This document shows, piece by piece, positions 44,346 through 52,298 of a stretch of 52,298 nucleotides of DNA; position 1 is the first letter of the stretch; every line of letters begins with the position of its first letter. This stretch comes from Tieghemiomyces parasiticus (taxonomy: Eukaryota > Kickxellomycota > Dimargaritomycetes > Dimargaritales > Dimargaritaceae): contig JANBPT010000231.1 of NCBI GenBank assembly GCA_027575765.1, forward strand, positions 1 to 52,298. Direction: 5' to 3'. The notes below the pieces were generated by a model that did not search any database, had not been told where the DNA came from, and worked only from the letters and a program-made list of their open reading frames with translations. The translations under genes were made by a program, and so were the position numbers.

Positions 44346-45555
44346 TTGTGTGGCGTGTCGCGTTCTTTCGCACACATATCCATACCCATTCTCGCTCTCT
44401 TTCTCTCTCTCTCTCTTGCTCTCTTTCTTGCGCATATACTCCCTCACGGTACTCATTTAGCATATAATCTGGGGCTTGATTGTTGCATTCCTCGACCTGC
44501 ACCTTTTCCCCCCCTCCCACCGGTATATAATACTCTTGCACGGTAATTTCACTTACCCTTTTCCTCGCCCTTCCACTCCCTTTTTTTGTTTCTTACAAGT
44601 GTTCTACGCGGTTGTCTGTATGAACGGACGCCGCTTCTCCACACAGATCCACCTTCCAAACTTAGTGTCTGCCACTGAGTTGTACTATAATGTTTTTGTA
44701 TATAAATTGTACAGTCAGTCGGAATAATCCCGTCATCTCAAGCGCTTCAAGTCCAGCAGCAAGGAGCTCTCGTTGCAAGTCCAGGCTGCATCCTGCCTCG
44801 GCTTCTCGCTCGTGAAAAGAAAAACATACAATTGAAGCCGACCCGTCCTGTTCTATAAAAGGAGGACATCGAATATTGAGATTAGCTGGCACATTATCTT
44901 TATCAATTAATTAGTAGTAAGTGACATTTCAAGTATTGTTTGCGGTGTGATACGACCGAACGATAAATGGGAGGAAAGAAAATTAAACTTGCGGCGTGAA
45001 GCGTCATGATGTGAAGGGGAAGGAGCTCAAAAGGAGAAGATGCGGAAGCTATTGTACACAAGGTGTAAAAAAACACAAAAAAGTTGTGAGAAGGGAAAAA
45101 AATAGATAAAAATTGAAGTGTGGACGGGGCGTAACAGACAACGGCCCAACAGGCCAACCGAAATTATAAGCCATAGAAGAAACCGTAAAATGAAGTGGTA
45201 GGTATGCGGTAGCGCTGAAAAAGGGGGTGGGGTGCATATGCGCAGCAATGAGAATGAGGCGGTGGTGGTAAAATAAAAAATAATACGCAGAATACGCTCT
45301 CCCCCGCACGAAAAGCGGTGGCTAGTATGCTTAGAGAAGAAAGGGGGGGGCGAGAGGTTAAGGGGAGTCGCCAAGGATCCGAAACCCTCGGCGTAACGAT
45401 GGCACCAAAAGGAAATGAGGAGGAGGAGGAGGAAGAAGGGGGGGGGGGGTTTATCCTCCGCCCTCCTCTCTCCCTGCTTCCCCGCCCCTACTTTTAGCGG
45501 TGCTACAGTGAAGACAACTGGGGCCATACGTCATTGATACCACTCCTTGGCGAGT
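44346..45555. other. convergent 3' flanks of the RGS and MFS genes
   Basis: The stretch starts with a (CT)n-rich tract and then becomes AT-rich; the far part is purine-rich on the plus strand, with a G12 run at 45438-45449 next to an AGG repeat. It holds the 3' UTRs of two converging genes. No gene recognised. Confidence 0.5.
44391..44430. repeat. (CT)n tract
   Basis: An imperfect CT repeat about 45 nt downstream of the RGS stop codon, probably in its 3' UTR. Confidence 0.8.
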
Positions 45556-47364
45556 CTAGACGGCCACCACGGCAGGCGTTACCTTCTGGAGCGGGACGTG
45601 CTTGATGAACAGACTGACGATACAGGCGACACCGGCCACGGGAGCGAGCACAATGAAGATCTGGCGGATGGCACCGACGTAGGCGGTCTGGACCTCGTGC
45701 AGGGTATCGGCCGGGATATTGGTGGTAAGCAACAGGGATGGGTTGGTGGTCACGTCGTGAACGTTGATCCCAGGCACCTGGGCCAACAGGAAGGAAAGGT
45801 TGTTATTCAGGATGGCCGACATGGCGGCGATTCCGATGCCAGAGCCAATGGTCTGGCAGAAACTGAAGCACGACGTGGCGATGGCCACCTCGCTCTCCGG
45901 GACGCCAGCTTGGGCCACTAGCATCAGCGTCTGGATGCAGAGACCGCACCCGGCACCCAGAACGATCAAGAACCCAATCTCCTTGCCAAGATTTTCGTCG
46001 GCCGAGATGAGGGTGAGTAGGGCCAGGCCGACGGTAGACACGGCGAACCCCAGCGTAATCATAGGGCGGTAGCTACCGGTCTTACCCGTGATGATACCGC
46101 TGACGAGGGCCGCGAACACCATACTGAGCAGCATGGGGAGTAGCTTGATGCCAGACATGGTGGCGGTGTTGCCGCGCACGATGGTGTAAAAGACGGGCAG
46201 GTAGAAGACAGAGCCGAGCATGATCATACCGATCAGCATGACACTGAAGCAGGCCAGGCTGAAATTGCGGTAGGCGAACAGGTGCAGCGGGATGATGGGC
46301 TCCACGGCGAAGCGGTGCTCGACCACGAAGAACATCACAAAGAAGGCCACGGATAGGCAGTAGAAGCTGATGATCACGGGACTGCTCCACGCGTAAGTAT
46401 TGCCGCCCCAAACGGTGGCTAGCAGTAAGAACACGATACCGGCCAGCAGGGAGGCCACACCCAGAAAGTCGACACGGGCAATCTTGGAGCGCAGGTTGCC
46501 AGCCCGGTGGGGGATGCGGAGAAAGGCCACGATGATGATGAAGGTGACGCCACCCACAGGCAGGTTGAAGTAAAAAGTCCAGCGCCACGACACGTTGTCA
46601 GTGAAGAGACCGCCAAAGATGGGGCCCAGCACGCTGGCGATGGCAAACACGCCTCCAAAGATGCCCAGGAAGAGGGCCCGCTTGTGGATGGGGATGATGT
46701 CGGCGACCACGATCATGGGCAGGGAGATGAGGCCCGCGCCGCCAATCCCGGCGATGGCACGGCCCACGATAAGGACGGTCATACTGGGGGCAGCGCCGGC
46801 GATGGCGCACCCAATCATGAAAGTGACAAGCGACACGGTGATGACCTGGACACGGCCAAAGATATCGGAGAACCGACCCATCAGCGGCTGGAGCGGAGCG
46901 AAGGTGAGTAGGTAGGCCAGGGCAATCCAGCTGACCTGCGAGAAGTCGTTGAGTCCAATACCGATGGCCGACAAGGCGGTGGCCACGATGGTGATGTCAA
47001 TATAGGCCAGGAAGAGGGATAAGCACAGCCCGACCATGATGATAACGAGCTGGGTGCCATGGATCTCGACGGAGGGGCTCTCGCTTGGGGTCACATCTCC
47101 ACCGTCGGTAGGATCAACGTCATCAGTACCCAGGACGGCAGGTTCGCCTTCTTTCTCGCCTTCTAAGGTTGTTTCTGTATTGGCCAGGTCGGAAGAGCTG
47201 CGTCGACGGGTATCTTGCGAATGGGAGCGGACGGGGACAATCTTATACTCGCCCTGCTTGGGAGAGCCTTCGCTGTCAGTATCTATGGGGGTCCCGGCAA
47301 GATTGTCGCGCGAGCTGTAGCTCGGCACGGCTGTTGAATAGCTATTAACAGTATCCGCGTTCAT
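45556..47364 (-). CDS. DHA2-type (14-TM) major facilitator multidrug transporter
   Basis: Intronless, 602 aa. The open frame runs further upstream to a TTG, but the ATG at 47362-47364 (MNADTVNSYS) gives the usual hydrophilic cytosolic N-tail of about 100 residues. Membrane part from about 105: IDITIVATALSAI at 122-134 (DHA-family TM1 motif), motif A GRFSDIFGR at 163-171, GRAIAGIGGAGL at 201-212, and the antiporter motif C region SVLGPIFGGLFT at 244-255 followed by VSWRWTFYFNLPVGG, typical of fungal DHA2 pumps. There is room for 14 helices, and the chain ends KVTPAVVAV. These are proton-driven exporters of drugs or secondary metabolites at the plasma membrane or vacuole (family knowledge). The substrate cannot be read, and no biosynthetic cluster genes lie nearby. 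Confidence 0.92.
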   Translation of the reverse strand: MNADTVNSYSTAVPSYSSRDNLAGTPIDTDSEGSPKQGEYKIVPVRSHSQDTRRRSSSDLANTETTLEGEKEGEPAVLGTDDVDPTDGGDVTPSESPSVEIHGTQLVIIMVGLCLSLFLAYIDITIVATALSAIGIGLNDFSQVSWIALAYLLTFAPLQPLMGRFSDIFGRVQVITVSLVTFMIGCAIAGAAPSMTVLIVGRAIAGIGGAGLISLPMIVVADIIPIHKRALFLGIFGGVFAIASVLGPIFGGLFTDNVSWRWTFYFNLPVGGVTFIIIVAFLRIPHRAGNLRSKIARVDFLGVASLLAGIVFLLLATVWGGNTYAWSSPVIISFYCLSVAFFVMFFVVEHRFAVEPIIPLHLFAYRNFSLACFSVMLIGMIMLGSVFYLPVFYTIVRGNTATMSGIKLLPMLLSMVFAALVSGIITGKTGSYRPMITLGFAVSTVGLALLTLISADENLGKEIGFLIVLGAGCGLCIQTLMLVAQAGVPESEVAIATSCFSFCQTIGSGIGIAAMSAILNNNLSFLLAQVPGINVHDVTTNPSLLLTTNIPADTLHEVQTAYVGAIRQIFIVLAPVAGVACIVSLFIKHVPLQKVTPAVVAV

Positions 47365-47576
47365 GGCAAGGTTGGTGAAATGGAGGGGGGCGATATTTAA
47401 AAGGTCGCAGGAGAGGGGTTGTAAAGATGGGCCGGCAAACTGGAAATTAGGGGGAACCTTTGAGCGGGGCCCAGTGGGTATCCTGTCGCTGAAGGGACGG
47501 CGCGGTGCGTACAAACAAGCGAAGGTCGTCAAAGTGGGGGGGGGAGGCAGTAACGGATAAGGAAGAAGGCGGGCCA

Positions 47577-47597
47577 ATATATATATCTATATATATA
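47577..47597. repeat. AT-repeat upstream of the MFS gene
   Basis: An imperfect alternating AT tract about 215 bp upstream of the MFS ATG; it could double as a TATA region on the minus strand. Confidence 0.6.
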
Positions 47598-50500
47598 GCA
47601 ACACACAGAAGTGAAAAAGGAGAGGCGAGAAATAACAGGGGTGTGGAAGGAGGAGAACAGGGAGGATACACGTGTAGGTGATAAATGAAGGGGTCAACTC
47701 GAGTGGGTTAACGGGACCGAGGATGGGAGTAGAGGAGGGTGAGGATATAGAGAGTTTGGGCGGTCGTTCGTGTCGCGAAGGGGGGGACGGTCACAAACAA
47801 CGCGGTGGGTCGCAGCGAAGTGGATATGACAGAGGGAGCGGAGTGCCGGCGCCGGCTATGAAGTGGGCGTCGGCGATGGCGCAAAACCGTAAACTGGGGC
47901 GTAAATGGGCAGCGGCTGCGGGATTGGGTGATACGCCGGTGGAAGGCCAATAGAAGCAAGAGGGTTTGGGCGCAGCGGGTGGTTAGTGGATGCGCGGAGT
48001 GGCACCGGTTGGACCGGCGTTAACGACGGGGAAATGAGAGGCGCGTAAGGCGGCGGAAACCAGGTCGAGGGCCAACAGGGATAGACAGATAATAAGAGTA
48101 AGCGAGGAGAGAGGGAGACAGAGCTTGATGGAGTGGCAAATATACCTAACCCGACCCTGGAGGCAGAAAGTTTCCGAGGCTCTATAGAGAAGGTCTGGAT
48201 TAAAAAAGCACGGTGGCGGTGACAGGGGAAACTCCCAGTGGCCTTGATGCGGAGGGTATTGCACGCTCAGGGCATTTAGGCTGCTACTGACGTACACACG
48301 CTACGGTAGTAACGTTGGGCAAATAGTAGCGGGAAGGTCCAGAGAGGGTACGAAGGGTAAGACAAAATAAATGCGTCGCTAGGGCGGACAAGCGGGTGGC
48401 AATCAAGATATAATACGCGGGAGGCAGCGGTAAAAGTAGCAAGCTGAGGGGATGGAAAACTAGGGCCCCATCGCTCGGCTGCGTGCAGTCAAGCGACGTA
48501 GAAAAAAAATCTTAAGTGGGGAGTGTGGGTAAGAGAGGAGGCGGGGCAACCCTGTAGGCTCTTGCTGCGGAGTGGGCGGGTGAGGGGTCGTTGAGCCTTG
48601 GAGTGTGTGTGTGGGTATATAGAGACACCGGATTGGCGGGTTTTGACCTACCTTGTCGAGGGCGTATGGTGGTGAGACACAGGTGGCGATGGTGCGGCTT
48701 TCCGCCTTGCTGGGCAGAAATGGACGCGGCAAGAGCGGCCCGCCAGGCCCGAAGGAAACGGAGGGGGGAGGGTAGATGACGCAGCGAGCGGCGTTAGTGG
48801 AGAGCAGATATGTTAGTGATGCACCGGGCGGAGTATTCGGATTAAAGTTGTAGGCTTGGCGGGGGCTAGATTGCGCGATAGCAAAGAGTGGATGAACGGC
48901 CTGAAACTGAGCAGAGAAAAAAAGCCACTGGACGGGGACGAAGAGCGAATATTCCGAAATAATGGCGTGTAACACCTTGCCCCGACCCGCATTCGTGATG
49001 ACCAAGGTGATAGGGATGCCGTGCCAAGCTGCTTACGCGGCGGGCCGAACGTCCGGAGAAAAGACGAGGGAGGGCAGCGCTGGTGGACTGGACACGGCAT
49101 GGTTCACCTCACTACCGCGCGGACGCCACTATTAAAGAGAGGAGAGCGGGGGGGGGCTGACAAATGAGAGCAGTGAAGGCCTGGGCGGCAATCATTTCTT
49201 CTCTCCGCACCACGGCCCAACACTCAAGCACCTGCTGCTAAAAAAATAGCATGAGTGTGGACTGCGATCCGCGGTTGAAAAATAGTAGAGGGGGACAGCT
49301 GATACGTGTGCGGCATACAAGGCAGGGGCTGACCCATACGTATGCTGACAGCCCTGACTAGGGGGCGGGGTAGGTGAGGAGGACGGCTCTGCGGCTGCAC
49401 GTACTGCCTAGCAACGAAGAATCTTCCCTCACGGCTGGTGGGCTGGAAAACAGCTCGTGGAAGTAGGGGCTACCCCGGCATACAGTAACCCAAACGAGCG
49501 TGCGCTGCCCACCCGCGCGTGGACAGTGCGACAACGCGTGAATAAACGACCAGCCCCAGCACGTTTGGAAGCACCCTGGCCAGTGGGATGGCGGGTGGAC
49601 GCTTGCGGTCTATGCAGCGACCACCGCAGGATGGTCACATGTGCACTTACATAGGAAGGTGAGGATCTGGGAAGTACAGCCGCGTCACCAAGCGTGGGAG
49701 GGGATGGAGTCGACGGGTATATGCGCTACGGGCGATGCGACCAAGCCGGAGGTCGTTGTGTGCGGCCAGCGGCTGTGGAGGAGGGCAAACAGGGCAATTT
49801 GAGGCCTGGATAAGATGAATGAGTAGACGAGGGCGCAGCCAGCCAGCTACTGGTGATATCGGAGGGTTCTAGGGGCAATTTTGTCAGCCAGGTAGCAGCA
49901 GGTGGCGAACCGAGATGCTTTGGGCTGCCAGGGGTAGCGAGAGTAGGCGGTGTGGATAATAATAGGGTTTACAAAAACACCAGCGGGGAAGCCTAGGAGG
50001 GGCGCTGCAGGTGACGGGGGAGGCGCCACTGGTTTTATACGTGCGACAGCAGCATACAACGTGTCTACCTCCCTGGCTTTAGGGGACACAGCACTACCTA
50101 GTTCCTGAGGCGACGCCACTCCCAAACATGGCCCCATCCTATCCACCACCTGACTCTCTACGCGTGCCCCAGCCTCCATTACTGGTAAATGTAGGAGAGC
50201 GGAACAACTGCAGACGATCATCCAGTCCCTACGTTCCAGCGCTGGAACCGCTGCGAATGGGTACGGGGGCGACATAGATTTTCAGTACGCTGCTTCTGCC
50301 TTCCGCCTATCCGGAGCATGCCAGGGCCTTATATTGTCGCAGTGACCGATAGGTCTTGGCACCCAAAGGATGCACGCGCGCGCTTGTTGTGGTGGGGTGT
50401 GCTACTGGACACCTGCCCAGGTGTAGGCGAAAGAGAGCAATGTCAAAAAGGATTCATGGAAAGGTTGCCTGTTCATTGGCTAGCCAAGGGGGGAGCCTAA

Positions 50501-51338
50501 GCGGTGTCAGGGGTCCGGTTGAGATGGGTGTCTCGCCCACTCCGCTCCAGATTCGCTATTTCCCGCCTGTCTGGCTGCTACCTTTAAAGTACAGTGGTGT
50601 GCTCTCCCCAGCCAGTCGATCCGTCACACTACTCTCCCACCACCCACCCACCATTGGTGGCCCGGACCACTACCGCTGCCAATGGAGCGGGCTGGTTACA
50701 GGCCACGCCGCCCCCAGTATTTTGTTTTCCAGCTCCGCCAATATTAGCAATCGAATGCGAGGCGCAAGCGACCTCGACATCTGGGGAGAAAGGGTGATAC
50801 ATTTAGGCCAACGGGCGGGACTACAACGAGTGGCGCATTGTAATGTCACGTTATAATTCTTGATCCCGGTACTGCGCTTGGTGTCCGGCCGTGGCGTCCC
50901 GCCTCGAAATCCTGGGTATGCCAAGACAAACGAGCCTGCGGTTACTAAAAAATTGATATAAAGCGCGTATAGGGTCACCCTCGAGTGTTTAGGTAAATAC
51001 TATGATCCGTCTACCCTTTGCCCACTTACGCCATGTAATGTGCCCGCAGCTGGTAACAGCTGGATGGTTATGCTCATCCCGCTCGCTGGCGTTGAATCAA
51101 CAAGTCCAGGTATACAGATTGGGCGACATCTGACTGCGACCTTTGAGGGTGCTAAGCAGGTAGCCCGAGTCCCACATACTGAAGGTCCGACCTTACTTCT
51201 AAGAACCTCAGCCGATATTTCCTCGAATAGGGGACGTGGCCTTTTTTCAGTATCGGCTGATTATTCCCCAGCGGCCGCCTTTCTCGCCCACTGCCTCATA
51301 ATGGGTGAGGTAGGCTCCGATCTCCTCTCCCGGCTCCA

Positions 51339-51593
51339 GTGCGGCCATGCCCTAATTCGGTAAGAACGTTCCCAAGTTATATTCGCCGGCTCATTCACCC
51401 CCACTATGACCCAGCAGAAATATTCCCCATGCTGGATACTACTACGAGTCTTCACTCGATTGATATGCACGTCCTCCTGGGACAACATTTACAGGCAACT
51501 CCCACTTATACGAGTCGACTAATTAACCGCCGCTTACTTTCTGATCCGGCCACTCATAAAGAAATATTGCATGAAATATCTGGCGCAATGTGA
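51339..51593 (+). other. coding-like fragment, possibly a non-LTR retrotransposon (LINE) relic
   Basis: This 84-codon open stretch opens with GTG, not ATG, and ends in TGA. Its last third, TYTSRLINRRLLSDPATHKEIL, resembles the linker after the endonuclease domain of LINE ORF2 proteins, where a pattern like W-R-L-N-x-S-L-L-x-D-P-x-F-x-x-x-I is common. No endonuclease catalytic motifs or reverse transcriptase motifs were found on either side, so at best it is a short relic. The resemblance is from memory and weak. Confidence 0.25.
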
Positions 51594-52222
51594 GCCCAGC
51601 CCCTTCGTCGCGCGGTTTATTTAGCTCAATAGCTCTGATACGCCCGTACCTGGTCAGAGGCTTGTCTGACCACAGACGCTTCCTTGCGTAAGGCTCACCA
51701 TTATCATCGATAGTAAGTTTGAAATTAAATTCAGTTAATCGTTACTGGTTCTGACATTGCTCACAGCTTCGAGCTTGTCAGTGCGCGTGTGCTAACAGAA
51801 GTGGCTCTGGACTCCACCCGGTACCGAGACTGTGGTCCATTATAATCACCACAATACACTGCCAGGCAGGATAATCCTGATTCTACCTGCGGTAATTTCA
51901 GCCAATGAAACACTGCGCCAAAGATTTACTCCCTCAAAAATAATAGATAGAAGCCTCTAAATATAACAACGCCTATGTTGATTTGAGCAGCTTAGTAGAC
52001 AGTAAATAGTCACACTTATGATCACCAACAGGCCGGGTAAATAGAAGCTAACACCCCATTTTCATCAGCCAAAAAACATCTGAACGCTGACTAAAGTAAA
52101 AAGCGACCTGCGAAGAACCAATCGCCAAAGATCTTGTTAAGGAGTCATTATCTCTCAAACGATGGTGAAGATTTAACCAGATATAACGAAGGAAGGGGCC
52201 GAAGTAAAAAATAGTGTCGATG

Positions 52223-52295
52223 TGGAGGACCAGGGTATCGATCCCCGTGCCTCTCGTATGCTAAACGAGCGCTCTCCCATTTGAGCTAGACCCCC
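52223..52295 (-). tRNA. tRNA-Ala (anticodon AGC)
   Basis: 73 nt, no intron. Anticodon stem CTCGT/ACGAG with loop TTAGCAT gives AGC (plus-strand 52260-52262). D-arm GCTC/GAGC and T-arm CGGGG-ATCGATA-CCCTG are intact. The acceptor stem GGGGGTC/GTCCTCC contains the G3-U70 wobble pair, the classic alanine identity element, with discriminator A73. Pair 6-67 is a U-U mismatch. CCA is not encoded, as usual in eukaryotes. The B box (GATCGATACC, RNA sense) deviates from the usual GGTTCGANNCC, having A rather than T at T-loop position 54 and again near its end, so Pol III expression may be reduced. Confidence 0.85.
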
Positions 52296-52298
52296 ATC

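Larger units (their letters stand above)
47365..52222. other. upstream region of the MFS gene and gene-poor stretch before the tRNA
   Basis: 47.4-48.6 kb is strongly purine-rich on the plus strand, that is, a pyrimidine-rich leader on the MFS sense strand, with an AT repeat at 47577-47597. From 48.6 to 51.0 kb I recognise nothing; long frames on either strand lack ATG starts or any domain. A 10-bp inverted repeat TCAGCCGATA/TATCGGCTGA lies at 51208-51217 and 51251-51260. A possible LINE-like coding fragment is listed separately. Confidence 0.4.

Noticed and set aside
48460..49005. 181-codon minus-strand ORF upstream of the MFS gene
   Set aside because: It opens with TTG, has no domain, and lies in the pyrimidine-biased leader of the MFS gene, where false ORFs are expected.
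1..52298. CRISPR array, integron, prophage or bacterial operon
   Set aside because: No regularly spaced repeats, and no bacterial-type gene packing; the genes carry spliceosomal introns, so the DNA is eukaryotic.

Overview
The window is nuclear DNA from a fungus, most likely an early-diverging lineage; Zoopagomycota/Kickxellomycotina is my inference from gene style, not shown by any marker. The evidence is GT-AG introns of about 135-260 nt, GC-rich third codon positions in genes against AT-rich spacers, fungal-type proteins (Ran1-like kinase, RasB/Ras2-like GTPase, Sde2, DHA2 transporter, YIL108W-type metalloprotease, Rfc1) and a eukaryotic tRNA-Ala.

Layout. 1-3.67 kb: long pyrimidine-rich leader. 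3.67-5.27 kb (+): Ser/Thr kinase. 8.62-9.87 kb (+): peroxisomal 3-ketoacyl-CoA thiolase with an N-terminal PTS2. 11.0-14.09 kb (+): ten-exon succinate-semialdehyde dehydrogenase, including a 12-nt microexon; a broken copy of its 3' end lies at 16.37-16.72 kb. 17.07-17.92 kb (-): splicing factor Sde2, with its ubiquitin-like domain and GG/KGG processing site. 18.9-20.9 kb: unresolved exon-like segments. 22.17-23.61 kb (+): Ras GTPase whose reading frame closes only with a 2-nt exon. 23.6-28.8 kb: no recognisable gene. 28.80-30.96 kb (-): zinc metalloprotease with a jacalin-like C-terminus. 32.06-33.63 kb (-): Lsm12 in three exons. 35.28-38.25 kb (+): Rfc1, the clamp-loader large subunit, in four exons. 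42.48-44.35 kb (+): seven-TM protein with a split RGS domain. 45.56-47.36 kb (-): 14-TM drug-efflux MFS transporter. 52.22-52.30 kb (-): tRNA-Ala(AGC).

The genes are independent eukaryotic units, not an operon. Two themes link some of them: G-protein/kinase signalling (Ran1-like kinase, Ras, 7TM-RGS) and RNA handling (Sde2, Lsm12). The strongest unusual signal is extreme exon miniaturisation: exons of 2, 12, 18, 22, 22 and 24 nt occur in two neighbouring genes, with Sde2, a spliceosome component, encoded between them. The 2-nt exon in Ras supplies two bases of the codon for Glu30. With it, every downstream residue (Tyr32, Thr35, Gln61) falls on canonical Ras numbering.

All exon models were built by reading splice sites by eye and matching protein families from memory; no alignment or transcript data were available.
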